The translations under genes were made by a program, and so were the position numbers. Under the pieces are notes generated by a model that saw only the letters and a list, made by a program, of their open reading frames with translations, was not told where the DNA came from and searched no databases. Below are positions 45,843 through 55,262 of a DNA stretch of 64,000 nt, piece after piece. The stretch spans positions 3,487,001 through 3,551,000 of the forward strand of contig NZ_CP107031.2 of assembly GCF_027474845.2 (NCBI RefSeq), given 5' to 3'. Numbering within the stretch: the first letter of the stretch is position 1; each line of letters begins with the position of its first letter. The stretch comes from Maribacter aestuarii. GTDB lineage: Bacteria; Bacteroidota; Bacteroidia; Flavobacteriales; Flavobacteriaceae.

Positions 45843-47594
45843 TTGGCAGGGTTAGTGTTTCCGTCCGTGGCCCAAGAACACTCTGTAGACGATGGTCATG
45901 ACCATCAGGCGGCTCCCACTGCACAACAGTTGGATTCACTGCTGAACGCAACCATAGTTGCTAAGGCCCATGCGGACAAATTCGGTAAACTGGTAATACA
46001 GGATGAGGGTGGCCGTATGAAGCCAATAAATACATTTTCCTCGGAATTACTACGCAAATTGAGTTTGAAGGATTCCTACATGGGATATAGTTCAGATCAG
46101 GTTTTTCTTTCCATGATGATGAATCCTGCCCTGTGGTACAATACGGAGTTTATAGCTTTGGATAAGAAAGCGCAAAATGACAGTATTCGGAAAATCATAG
46201 ATATTCCGCTAGGTCAGAAATATGTGAAGGCAACGGACTTCTTTGATCAAAAAGGGAATTACAAACTGGAGCCCTATCTAAGGGATGCTACTGCTACGAA
46301 TAATCCGAACAAATTTCAACAGGATTTCAAGGATGCCCATATTCGTATTAGTCTCTTAAACCAAGCATTGGGCCAGCAAATAGTGAAAATTTTCCCTTTG
46401 TTGAACGATGAGAATAACAAATGGATTTCAGCTGTGGAATTTAGGGGCGGTCAATATCAGGTCTCTGATTCCCTTTATGCTAATTTTGTTAAAAATGCAA
46501 TGCCCTACTATCTAATGACGTTGGGCAAGGCGCAACAGAGTGGTGATTATACTGAAGCAGATAAATTGTTGGCGGCTTTTAAACAGAACCAGGAAAACCA
46601 TGGGAGTGAGGTTTTACCTTCTGAGAATGAAATAAACACAGAGGTCATTTATAATAAGCTGGATATATTCAATAGACTATATCAATACTACGCTTTGGTA
46701 GGGGTTTTAATGTTTTTCGTATTGATTTTCCAGATTTTTAAAGATCGAGAAATCTGGAGGGCTGGTGTATACTTTTTTAAAGGGGTTATTATTCTCTTTT
46801 TCCTATGGCATACCGCCGGACTGGTGTTGAGATGGTATATTTCGGGACATGCGCCTTGGAGCGATGCCTATGAAAGCATTCTTTACGTCTCATGGGCCAC
46901 TATGGGAATAGGCCTGGCCTTTGGTCGGAAAAATGACATGACCATAGCGGCTTCTGCATTTGTTTCTTCAATGTTACTCTGGATAGCCCATCAAAGTTGG
47001 GTGGATCCTTCTATAGCTAATTTGGTTCCTGTTCTGGATAGTTACTGGCTCATGATTCATGTGGCCGTTATAGTAGGAAGCTACGGTCCTTTAACCGTTG
47101 GAATGATTTTGGGAGTCGTTTGCTTGGTGCTGATATTACTTACGACCAAAAAGAACAAAAAGAGAATGGATATCAATTTGAAGGAATTGACCATTATCAA
47201 TGAACTGGCCATAACCGTTGGTCTCATTATGTTGACCATAGGAAACTTTCTAGGAGGTCAATGGGCCAATGAGAGTTGGGGTCGTTATTGGGGTTGGGAT
47301 CCGAAGGAGACCTGGGCTTTGATTTCCATTATGGTTTATGCCTTTGTCATCCACACCAGATTGGTACCTGGACTCAGAGGAAGGTGGACTTTTAATTTCT
47401 TAAGTGTCATTGCTTTTGGAAGCATAATGATGACCTATTTTGGTGTTAATTTTTACCTTGTAGGCCTACATAGTTATGCCAGTGGAGCGCAAGTAATTAC
47501 TCCATCATTTATTTATTATACCGTTGCCGGAGTTTTGGCCCTTGGAGGATTAAGTTATTGGCGATATAAAGTCAACTATTCCAAATCCAACTAA
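45843..47594 (+). CDS. ccsA: Cytochrome c biogenesis, CcsA half of a CcsBA fusion
   Basis: 583 residues by the annotated TTG; the frame is open back to 45807. Its first part reads like the continuation of the CcsB half (VTTIALLAGLVFPSVAQEH, a helix). After a periplasmic region it has about eight membrane helices, HAPWSDAYESILYVSW, and the heme-handling WGWDPKETWALISIMVYA motif of CcsA. It exports or presents heme for cytochrome c maturation. No ATG lies near its start, which supports the view that it is the downstream part of one gene split by a single-base slip at 45805-45811. It overlaps the M14 gene by 4 bp. Confidence 0.85.
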   Translation: MAGLVFPSVAQEHSVDDGHDHQAAPTAQQLDSLLNATIVAKAHADKFGKLVIQDEGGRMKPINTFSSELLRKLSLKDSYMGYSSDQVFLSMMMNPALWYNTEFIALDKKAQNDSIRKIIDIPLGQKYVKATDFFDQKGNYKLEPYLRDATATNNPNKFQQDFKDAHIRISLLNQALGQQIVKIFPLLNDENNKWISAVEFRGGQYQVSDSLYANFVKNAMPYYLMTLGKAQQSGDYTEADKLLAAFKQNQENHGSEVLPSENEINTEVIYNKLDIFNRLYQYYALVGVLMFFVLIFQIFKDREIWRAGVYFFKGVIILFFLWHTAGLVLRWYISGHAPWSDAYESILYVSWATMGIGLAFGRKNDMTIAASAFVSSMLLWIAHQSWVDPSIANLVPVLDSYWLMIHVAVIVGSYGPLTVGMILGVVCLVLILLTTKKNKKRMDINLKELTIINELAITVGLIMLTIGNFLGGQWANESWGRYWGWDPKETWALISIMVYAFVIHTRLVPGLRGRWTFNFLSVIAFGSIMMTYFGVNFYLVGLHSYASGAQVITPSFIYYTVAGVLALGGLSYWRYKVNYSKSN

Positions 47595-48928
47595 TTCATA
47601 AGAAGTTTCATTAATTCTTCTGCCGCAACTTTACCTTTTTCTTTTAGAAAATCTCGCGGTGTATTGTCTCCCAACTCAAAAACTATTGCGGGCATGTTGT
47701 GGTTTACATAAAAATAATTACGAGAAACCATAGTCGGATGTATAGTGGTTGACGGTTTAATATTGGTCTGTTTCTGAGGTAAACGGTTGCTAATACCATC
47801 AATCCAATCAAATACAATTTGCCCTTTTTCTCCAGTAACGGTACTATCAATGGGATAATAAATATCGTCCCAAGTAGAGTGAAAGTCCGCACCAAAAACA
47901 AATTCGTAGCCTTCTGCACTTTTTTTGTTAAGAAAGTTTTGTACACTTTGAGTTTCGGGTTGATTAAAATTTTCCCAGTCCCGATTCAAATCTATACCGC
48001 CCATATTGTGGCGCCAATGTCCGTTGTCAACTCCATCGGGATTCATTAAGGGCACTACGAAAACGTCAAATTCCTCTCTAAACGCAATGGCTTCAGGGCT
48101 TTCTCCACTTAGTGTTTCTATAAAGGACTTCATTGCCAAAAATCCGGTGACTTCAGGAGGATGTTGTCTGGAAATAATCATGACTGCCTTTTTAGTAGTA
48201 GCATCTTCCTTAATTTCCATAAGGTGCATCGGTCTTTTTTCTGAACTTCTACCTATTTCATAATTGGAAACGAAACGCTTTACGGACAAAGAATCAATCC
48301 AGCCCCTCACCCGTTTGGAGGTATAGAGTTCCTGAGCAGAAATCCATAAAGGTTCTTTCCCTATTTGCAACTTTAATTCTACAAACTCAGGGGCAGCATT
48401 TATTCCAAAATCACCTTCCCCAGGATTCAGAATCTCAATTTGCGCACTATCCAGTTTTTTAAAATTAAGTCCGTCCCTACTGATTTTAGGATAATACCGG
48501 CTCCTCGAATCTTGGTAGGATAATTTAACGGTGATTTCTCTGGGATTTTCCGTCCATACTTTGAAAGCATACCAAGGACTTACGTTAATCGGGGTATTCT
48601 CGGCAGTAATCCAAATCGTGTAATGGTCGTTACCATCTTCAGCAATGCCATTAAGTCGTGCCCCATCAAAATCGTTGGAAAAAAAAGTTTCGTTGTTAAA
48701 AGTCCATACTCCTTTCCATTGTTTTTGTACTGGTCTGTTTGTTGTTGGGACTACTGGGCTGGGAGCTTGACCTTGATAACCAGTTGATTTAGTATCTACA
48801 ATTTTCTCCACGGATTTTGCAGTATTCTTACATGAAATACATAAGGATAAAAAAAGAAAGGCCATGAATACTCTTAATAAGCTTTGGCGATAGTCCTTTA
48901 TAAAATCAGAAATGTCGTAAGCGGTCAT
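47591..48928 (-). CDS. M14-type zinc carboxypeptidase lipoprotein
   Basis: 445 residues from the ATG at 48928; a TTG 6 bp upstream is in frame but weaker. A hydrophobic signal ends at SLCISC, a lipobox. The M14 catalytic domain (about 200-440) shows HPPEVTG (zinc His and Glu), GGIDLNRDWENF, and GADFHSTWDD with the third zinc ligand. An N-terminal beta-sandwich domain of about 150 residues precedes it. It probably cleaves peptides or peptidoglycan stems at the cell surface. It converges with ccsA and overlaps it by 4 bp. Confidence 0.85.
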   Translation of the reverse strand: MTAYDISDFIKDYRQSLLRVFMAFLFLSLCISCKNTAKSVEKIVDTKSTGYQGQAPSPVVPTTNRPVQKQWKGVWTFNNETFFSNDFDGARLNGIAEDGNDHYTIWITAENTPINVSPWYAFKVWTENPREITVKLSYQDSRSRYYPKISRDGLNFKKLDSAQIEILNPGEGDFGINAAPEFVELKLQIGKEPLWISAQELYTSKRVRGWIDSLSVKRFVSNYEIGRSSEKRPMHLMEIKEDATTKKAVMIISRQHPPEVTGFLAMKSFIETLSGESPEAIAFREEFDVFVVPLMNPDGVDNGHWRHNMGGIDLNRDWENFNQPETQSVQNFLNKKSAEGYEFVFGADFHSTWDDIYYPIDSTVTGEKGQIVFDWIDGISNRLPQKQTNIKPSTTIHPTMVSRNYFYVNHNMPAIVFELGDNTPRDFLKEKGKVAAEELMKLLMN

Positions 48929-48981
48929 AGGCAATGAATATTTAAAAGAATTTCTAAGATATTATATTTTTTTGCATATTT

Positions 48982-48996
48982 GCTTCATTATGAAGC
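48982..48996. promoter_or_regulatory. Palindromic operator candidate upstream of the MATE gene
   Basis: GCTTCAT (48982-48988), one T, ATGAAGC (48990-48996): a perfect 15-bp palindrome in the gap between the divergent M14 and MATE genes. Its position and symmetry suit a dimeric repressor. No regulator gene is adjacent. Confidence 0.4.
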
Positions 48997-49044
48997 TCTA
49001 GAAATTTATGTTACTTGCAAATGTCATTGCCACTAGGCTATTTT

Positions 49045-49072
49045 CTTAACCGATATTACTACTTCGGTTAAG
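49045..49072. promoter_or_regulatory. Stem-loop in the MATE leader region
   Basis: CTTAACCGA (49045-49053) pairs perfectly with TCGGTTAAG (49064-49072) around a 10-nt loop, 41 bp before the MATE ATG. No T-run follows, so it is not a terminator. It may be a second operator or an RNA element in the leader. Confidence 0.35.
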
Positions 49073-49112
49073 CAGACATTTACACACTTTCCACTAACGT
49101 AATTTCTATAGA

Positions 49113-50519
49113 ATGAAATCACTTATAAAATCAATACAAAAGTTTTTAAAATATTTCTGGATAGCTATTTCGGGTCAGGAATCGGAATTTACTACAGGTA
49201 GCATTCGAAAGGCCATTTTTATGCTTTCCGTACCCATGATTTTGGAAATGCTCATGGAGTCCATTTTCGCTTTGGTGGACATTGCCTATGTTTCACAGGT
49301 CAGCGTTAATGCCGTAGCAACCATTGGGCTAACGGAATCGGTCGTAACCTTGATATATGCCGTTGCCATTGGACTGAGTATGGCGGCGACGGCCGTAGTT
49401 GCTCGTAGGGTAGGAGAGAAGGACCTTAATGGGGCCAAGGAAGCTGCCGTACAGGCCATAGGATTGGGAATATTGGTTTCGCTGGTCGTTGGGTTTTTCG
49501 GATTTATTTATGCCAAGGATATTTTATCCTTAATGGGTGCAGAGCCCGACCTTATTGCCGAAGGATATGGCTATACCAAGTTACTTTTAGGGGGCAACCT
49601 GACCATCATGTTACTTTTCCTGATCAACGCTATTTTTCGCGGTGCCGGTGATGCCTCAATTGCAATGTGGACCTTAGTACTTTCCAACGGACTAAACATA
49701 ATTTTGGACCCTATTTTCATTTTTGGATGGGGATTTGTCCCCGAGTATGGTGTTATGGGAGCTGCTATAGCGACTAACATAGGGCGCGGAACCGCCGTAA
49801 TTTTTCAAATGGGCATTCTATTTTTTGGATGGAGTAGAATTAAGTTGGCTTTTAGGGATTTGATCTTAAATGTAAAAGTGATGTTGAACCTGATACGGGT
49901 TTCCCTTGGAGGAATCGCCCAATTTCTTATAGGTACGTCCAGCTGGGTATTTTTAATGCGTATGATGTCCGAATTTGGAAGCGAAGTCCTAGCAGGTTAT
50001 ACGATCGCCATTCGTGTTATGCTTTTTACTTTAATGCCTTCTTGGGGAATGAGTAATGCTGCGGCAACATTGGTGGGGCAAAACTTGGGGGCTGAAAAAC
50101 CCGAACGCGCTGAAACATCGGTTTGGAAAACAGGGAAATACAATGCTTATTTTATGGGAGCCGTCTCGTTAGTGTACCTGTTTTTTGCCAAAGAGATTGT
50201 GGGGTGGTTTAATAGTAACCCCGCGGTAATCGAAAATGGAGGCCTTTGTTTGCAGATAATTGCGGCAGGTTATATCTTTTATGCCTACGGTATGGTCGTG
50301 ACCCAGGCTTTTAACGGTTCTGGAGATACCCGCACCCCTACTAGAATTAATTTAATTGCTTTTTGGCTTTTTCAGTTGCCATTTGCCTACTTGGCAGCTT
50401 TTTATTTCAATCTGGGAGCGCTTGGGGTGTTTTTGGCCATAACCTCAGCGGAAATCTTGTTGGCTATTATTTCCATTATTCTATTTCGTAAGGGAAAGTG
50501 GAAAACCTTTAAGGTTTAG
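49113..50519 (+). CDS. MATE family efflux transporter
   Basis: 468 residues with 12 predicted helices in two MatE repeats, the expected size. Visible are SVPMILEMLMESIFALVDI in the first helix pair and the conserved GAGDASIAMWTLVLSNGLNIILDPIFIFG between repeats, with a second-repeat counterpart NGSGDTRTPTRINL. MATE proteins export drugs or metabolites by sodium or proton antiport; the substrate is unknown. The upstream gap carries two inverted repeats. The neighbouring trans-sulfuration gene starts 45 bp downstream on the same strand. Confidence 0.92.
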   Translation: MKSLIKSIQKFLKYFWIAISGQESEFTTGSIRKAIFMLSVPMILEMLMESIFALVDIAYVSQVSVNAVATIGLTESVVTLIYAVAIGLSMAATAVVARRVGEKDLNGAKEAAVQAIGLGILVSLVVGFFGFIYAKDILSLMGAEPDLIAEGYGYTKLLLGGNLTIMLLFLINAIFRGAGDASIAMWTLVLSNGLNIILDPIFIFGWGFVPEYGVMGAAIATNIGRGTAVIFQMGILFFGWSRIKLAFRDLILNVKVMLNLIRVSLGGIAQFLIGTSSWVFLMRMMSEFGSEVLAGYTIAIRVMLFTLMPSWGMSNAAATLVGQNLGAEKPERAETSVWKTGKYNAYFMGAVSLVYLFFAKEIVGWFNSNPAVIENGGLCLQIIAAGYIFYAYGMVVTQAFNGSGDTRTPTRINLIAFWLFQLPFAYLAAFYFNLGALGVFLAITSAEILLAIISIILFRKGKWKTFKV

Positions 50520-50563
50520 TGTAATTCCGTACCTTTAAGTATTATTTTAAGATAATAATAAGT

Positions 50564-51736
50564 ATGAAGAAAAAAGGATTAAATACCATCTGTACGCATG
50601 AGGGAGAGCTAATTGATGAACAACATAAGGGGGCTATTTCACCACTATATATGAGTACTTCTTATGCATTTGACGATGTTGATATTAAAAGGTATCCCAG
50701 GTATTTTAATACGCCTAATCAAGAAGGGCTATGTAAAAAGATTGCAGCTTTGGAACATGCGGAAGATGCGCTTATATTCGGTAGTGGTATGGCAGCTGTT
50801 AGTACTGCTCTTATGGCATTTTTAAGGGCAGGGGACCATGTAGTGTTACAGCAAACTTTATATGGTGGCACTTATAATTTAGTTACAGAGGAATTTAGTA
50901 AATATGGTATAACCTACTCTTTTACCGAAGGATGGGAAACCAAAGATTTTGAGGCTAAAATCAATAAGAATACCAAGGTTATTTATATAGAAACCCCTTC
51001 CAATCCGTTACTGACTATTACCGATTTAAAACGTGTTGCCCAGCTCGCGAAAAAGCATGGAATAATTTCTATGATCGACAATACTTTTGCCAGCCCGGTC
51101 AACCAAAACCCTATCGACTTTGGAATTGATATCGTCATCCATAGCGCTACTAAATATATGGGGGGACACTCGGATATCTGTGCAGGAGCCGTTGCTTCAT
51201 CCAAGGAAAATATGGAACGTATTTTTCATTTAGCTAAGAATTTTGGAGGTAGCTTAAGCGACTATACGGTTTGGTTATTAGAGCGAAGCATAAAAACTAT
51301 GGGATTGCGAGTTAAGGCTCAAAATGCAAATGCCATGGATATGGCAAATTTTCTAAGCAATCATAAAGACATTAATGCGGTTAATTATCCAGGATTACCT
51401 ATGCATAAGGGCCATGAGATTGCAAAAGAACAAATGCGAGGTTTTGGTGGTATGCTCTCCTTTGAGCTTAAATCCTATTTAGACCCCGCCTTATTCCAAA
51501 AATCGTTAAAACTTATTAAATCTTCCATGAGTCTTGCCGGTGTAGAGAGTACCGTATTATCTCCCACACAAACTTCTCATGCTTTAATGAGCCCAGAAGT
51601 AAGGGCGGAACAAGGTATTGCCGATGGACTGATTAGGTTTTCCTTGGGAATTGAGGAAATAGAGGATATAAAAGAAGATTTAGAGCAGGCATTGGAGATT
51701 GTAAAGAGTAAAGCTTCGGTTACTTCCAATACCTAA
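50564..51736 (+). CDS. Trans-sulfuration PLP enzyme (cystathionine/methionine gamma-lyase type)
   Basis: 390 residues of the Cys/Met metabolism PLP family. The PLP lysine is K197 in IHSATKYMGGHSD. TLYGGTYNL, SNPLLTITDL and the substrate-end GVESTVLSPTQTSH are typical. The family includes cystathionine gamma-synthase, gamma-lyase, beta-lyase and methionine gamma-lyase, which differ at few residues, so the exact activity is open. It is 55 bp upstream of bshB1, a link to thiol metabolism that fits cysteine supply for bacillithiol. Confidence 0.85.
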   Translation: MKKKGLNTICTHEGELIDEQHKGAISPLYMSTSYAFDDVDIKRYPRYFNTPNQEGLCKKIAALEHAEDALIFGSGMAAVSTALMAFLRAGDHVVLQQTLYGGTYNLVTEEFSKYGITYSFTEGWETKDFEAKINKNTKVIYIETPSNPLLTITDLKRVAQLAKKHGIISMIDNTFASPVNQNPIDFGIDIVIHSATKYMGGHSDICAGAVASSKENMERIFHLAKNFGGSLSDYTVWLLERSIKTMGLRVKAQNANAMDMANFLSNHKDINAVNYPGLPMHKGHEIAKEQMRGFGGMLSFELKSYLDPALFQKSLKLIKSSMSLAGVESTVLSPTQTSHALMSPEVRAEQGIADGLIRFSLGIEEIEDIKEDLEQALEIVKSKASVTSNT

Positions 51737-51791
51737 ATATTCATTATAGTTTACCACGAAAGCCTTATTACAAAATCAACCACATAAATCA

Positions 51792-52508
51792 ATGAAATTA
51801 GATATACTAGTATTTGGGGCTCATCCAGATGATGCCGAACTTGGAGCCGGAGGCACGATTGCGAAAGAAGTATCAAGGGGTAAAAAGGTAGGGATTATAG
51901 ACCTTACCCGTGGCGAGCTAGGAACTAGAGGTTCTGCTGAGATTAGAGATAAGGAAGCTGCCGCAGCAGCAAAAGTATTGGGAGTGATAGTGCGGGAAAA
52001 CTTGAAATTCAGGGATGGCTTTTTTAGAAACGACGAGCATCATCAAATGGAAATCATAAAGATACTGCGCAAGTACAGGCCAAACGTTGTGTTGTGCAAT
52101 ACCATAGAGGACAGACATATAGACCACGCAAGAGGTAGTGAACTGGTTAGTAATTCATGCTTTTTAAGTGGTTTAATTAAAATTGAGACCCAACTTGATG
52201 GTGAAGATCAGGAGGCATGGCGACCCAAAGTGGTGTACCACTACATACAATGGAAAAATATTAAACCTGATTTTGTTGTTGACATTAGTGGTTTTATTTC
52301 AAAGAAAACAGATGCCATAGAAGCTTATGCTTCCCAATTCCATGATCCCGATAGCGATGAGCCGGAAACTCCTATAAGTAGTAAAACGTTTATAGACAGT
52401 GTACATTACAGAGCACGAGATTTAGGAAGGTTAATCGGTCAAGACTATGCCGAAGGTTTTACAGCGGAACGGCTGTTGGCCATTGATTCCCTAGACGCTT
52501 TGATTTAA
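51792..52508 (+). CDS. bshB1: Bacillithiol biosynthesis deacetylase BshB1
   Basis: 238 residues of the PIG-L/LmbE fold, standard for BshB1. The zinc-binding GAHPDDAELGAGG (H11, D13, D14) is followed by LTRGELGTRGS and a histidine-containing DRHIDHARGSELV. It deacetylates GlcNAc-malate to GlcN-malate, the step before cysteine addition in bacillithiol synthesis. bshA and bshC are not in the window. The gene ends inside the convergent histidine kinase reading, overlapping by 50 bp, an unusually long overlap. Confidence 0.93.
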   Translation: MKLDILVFGAHPDDAELGAGGTIAKEVSRGKKVGIIDLTRGELGTRGSAEIRDKEAAAAAKVLGVIVRENLKFRDGFFRNDEHHQMEIIKILRKYRPNVVLCNTIEDRHIDHARGSELVSNSCFLSGLIKIETQLDGEDQEAWRPKVVYHYIQWKNIKPDFVVDISGFISKKTDAIEAYASQFHDPDSDEPETPISSKTFIDSVHYRARDLGRLIGQDYAEGFTAERLLAIDSLDALI

Positions 52509-54593
52509 GCACTTTTCTTGTACTTTTTTTAGCCTTTGGGATGGTAAAGTAAAAGCTGGAGCCCTTGTTCTGGGCACTATTCACCCAAATAATCCCATTA
52601 TTTTTTTCAACCATTTCTTTACATAGCGCTAGTCCTAATCCGGTACCTTTTTCATCATTAGTGCCGTAGGTTGTATGCGAAGAGTTTTTACTGAATATTT
52701 TACCCATCGTCTCCTCATCCATACCAATACCATTGTCCCTAACGTAAATTTCCCATTGATTCAGTTTTTCAGTTGCACCGATGGTAACCATTCCTTTTTC
52801 TGGAGTAAACTTTAAGGCATTACTAATTAAATTTCTTATAATAATGTCTAACTGATCTGAATCTGACCAAGTCAATGTATTTGGTTCTACTCTGTTTATC
52901 AGTTTTATTGATTTGTTCGATGCTATTTCGGACAATAGTGCTATGTTTTCTTCAACAATATTCTCTAAAGGAGTGATGCAGGGTTTGGTACTAGAACCGT
53001 TCATTTGAGTTTGACCCCAAGACAATAGGTTGTTCAACGTAAATGATATATGATCTATATCTGTTTTTAACTTAGGGACGAAACTCAAGAATTCGTCTTT
53101 AGACATTTCACCCTCCTTAAAAAGTTTAATAAGCCCTTGAAAAGCTCCAATAGGTCCACGTAAATCGTGTCCAATAATCGAGAAAAGTTTATCCTTGGTA
53201 TGGTTTACATCTTTTAAATGCTCTTCTTTTTTCTCAAGATCCTTTGTTTTGGATATTAATTCTACATTTAATTTTTTCTGAATTTCAGCATTTTTTCTAA
53301 TAAGCATTGTTATTCCTAAGAATATTAGCAAAATAAAAAGTGCTATGTAAATGTAAACTTTTTGTTTTGCCAGAGCCTTTTCATTCTCTAAGATCAATTG
53401 TTTTTTTTGTTGGTCATATTGTATTTTGGTCTTTAACATGGTAAGACCTTTTTCATTCTCATTTTTTGATAGTTCGTTTGTAACTTCTTGATAACGTTCG
53501 TGATACATTAAAGCAGTTTCAAAATTACCCTTAGCCTTGTTTGATGAATGAAGAATTTTTGAAGATTCCTGTATGCCAGGTTTATCTTTTATCTTTAAGG
53601 CATAATCGTATGCCTCTAGCGCATAAACTTCGGCAATACTATCCTTTTTAAGTCCCAATGAAGCTTCCGCCATTCCATTGAGTAATGTTATCTCGGATCT
53701 TTTGTCATTTAAACCATTATATAATAGGCGACTTTGGTTATACCAATACATAGCCCAGTTATACTTCTCTCTCTTTAAATATACTTTACCCTTTATTTGA
53801 TACGCGTAGGCCAGCCAATCAATAATTTTTTTTCTTCAAATATTTTGATACAGCTATTGGCATTATACATGGCATGGTCCAGTTCGCCCATATCCGCAAA
53901 GGCCGAAGCCATATTACTCATAGTTTCTGCCATAAATACAGGGTTGCCAATTTCTTTATTAATTGCCTTTACCTTTTTATAGAAAACCATTGCTTGGTCA
54001 TAATCTTTGAGTGATATGTACAGATTGGCAATATTTTCGTTAACTACGGAAAGTATGTCTTTTTCGTCAGCTTTCTGTGCGAGCTCCACTGTTTCTAAAT
54101 ATTGCTGCAAGGCTTTGGAATAGTCGCCTAAATATTCGTATTCTCTAGCAAGATCACCCTTGGCTTTCAACAAAAGTTTGGAGTCTTCCGTCTGTGCCGC
54201 TAATTGCATAGCTAATTGAAATTTTTCAATGGCAAGGGTATGTTTGCCTTTATCCGAATAGTAGAGGCCTAACGTAGAAAATGCTTTTGTTTTTCCTTTT
54301 GTGTAGTCTGACTTCTGGCTTAAATCCAAGGCATTCTTCGATAAAAGAAAAAGGCTGTCTAAATTGTAATACCGAAGTTCTGTTGCGAGTTCTAGTAAAT
54401 TTTTTATATGCAGTGTATCCTGCTCATTAAAGTGATTTTGTGCTCTATGTATATTAATTTCATTTAGAAGACTATCACGAATGTCCAGTTGGGAATATAA
54501 AATGGTATTTGTAAAAACTAGACCAAGAACAAATGTGAATAGCTTATTTCGTGCAAATCTCTTTTTTGATAATAAAATTGAACTCACGAACAT
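52459..54593 (-). pseudogene. TPR-containing sensor histidine kinase, frameshifted
   Basis: The combined reading is about 711 residues. It has an N-terminal signal/helix (LFTFVLGLVFTNTILYSQL), TPR repeats (about 50-370), a membrane helix (VYIYIALFILLIFLGITMLI), a coiled coil, then a HisKA domain with H in SIIGHDLRGPIG and a HATPase domain (DNGIGMDEE, GTGLGLALC). The upstream frame ends LLIGWPTRIK at 53793, after EEKK. Adding one A to the run of eight (complement of 53826-53833) would give EEKKIIDWLAYAYQIKGKVY and join the kinase half, which starts at MYWYNQSRLL in its own ORF. There is no response regulator here. The C-terminus overlaps bshB1 by 50 bp. Confidence 0.85.
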
Positions 54594-55004
54594 TTCTTAC
54601 TGATCTATTATAAATATTAAAAGTAACGTAACTGCTCCATTGTTCAATAATTATTGTTGTGAAACTCACTTTTTTGTGTGTTTTGTCTAGCTAATCGTGC
54701 ATTTCATCGATTTTTAAGGAAGTATTGAAGTAGATTATTACCCAATTAGCAAATGTAAATGAAAAATGTCCCCCGTTATAAGATATTCTCTCTTGTAGGA
54801 AAGGAAATTATCACTATAATCCTCTTATCATCGGAACTTTTATTGGCAACAAGGAGCCATTATTCTTTTTAAGCATTTCTATACAAAAAGTTAAACTCAA
54901 ACACATAACTCATTTGTTAAATGAAATGCCGTTGAATGTCCTAATTTAGCTAAAAATTAAAATTCAATTATATCCAAATATTTTATCCAATTCAAAAATA
55001 TTAC
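54594..55004. other. AT-rich gene-free stretch before tRNA-His
   Basis: About 410 bp without a supportable gene. It holds the kinase gene's promoter region on the minus side and only a 37-codon ATG frame (54759-54872) with no family or coupling support. No transposase remnant, repeat or attachment site stands out. The last part leads into the tRNA promoter. Confidence 0.6.
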
Positions 55005-55035
55005 TTGCTAGGAACTCTGAAAAAAATTACCTTTG
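55005..55035 (+). promoter_or_regulatory. Promoter of tRNA-His
   Basis: TTG at 55005-55007, 20 bp, TACCTTTG at 55028-55035: an exact match to the Bacteroidota TTG-N20-TAnnTTTG consensus, 17 bp before the tRNA. Confidence 0.75.
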
Positions 55036-55052
55036 CCATCGCTTCTAAAATG

Positions 55053-55126
55053 GTGGTTGTAGCTCAGCTGGTTAGAGCATCGGTTTGTGGTACCGAGGGT
55101 CGCCGGTTCGAACCCGGTCTTCCACC
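55053..55126 (+). tRNA. tRNA-His (GTG)
   Basis: A 74-nt cloverleaf. The D-arm is GCTC...GAGC, the anticodon stem TCGGT-ACCGA encloses TTGTGGT (anticodon GTG), and the T-arm loop is TTCGAAC. A G at 55052 can serve as the extra G-1 of tRNA-His opposite C at 55126. The acceptor stem as read (GTGGTTG with CTTCCAC) has two T-T oppositions. CCA is not encoded. A strong terminator follows. Confidence 0.93.
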
Positions 55127-55147
55127 CATATAGCGATTAAAGCGAAA

Positions 55148-55175
55148 AGTCCTGGATTTTTATCCGGGACTTTTT
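55148..55175 (+). terminator. Intrinsic terminator of tRNA-His
   Basis: A 10-bp stem with one T-G pair, AGTCCTGGAT (55148-55157) with ATCCGGGACT (55162-55171), a 4-nt loop and a T-run. Confidence 0.88.
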
Positions 55176-55212
55176 AATTATCACTTATTAATAATTTCTT
55201 TGTAATCAATAA

Positions 55213-55244
55213 AAAAAGCCTCCCGAAGTAGAAAGGCTTTTATT
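55213..55244 (-). terminator. Intrinsic terminator of the M28 peptidase gene
   Basis: AAAGCCT (55215-55221) pairs with AGGCTTT (55234-55240). On the minus strand the stem is followed by TTTTTATTG, about 20 bp past the M28 stop codon. Confidence 0.7.
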
Positions 55245-55262
55245 TAATTGTTTGACAGTAGT

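Noticed and set aside
28092..53833. Programmed ribosomal frameshifting as the common explanation of the A-run genes
   Set aside because: The offsets are in both directions (+1 and -1), there is no shared slippery heptamer context or downstream pseudoknot visible, and the families are not known to frameshift.
54759..54872. 37-codon ATG ORF before tRNA-His
   Set aside because: No family resemblance, no coupling to a neighbour and base composition like intergenic DNA; kept only as part of the gene-free stretch.
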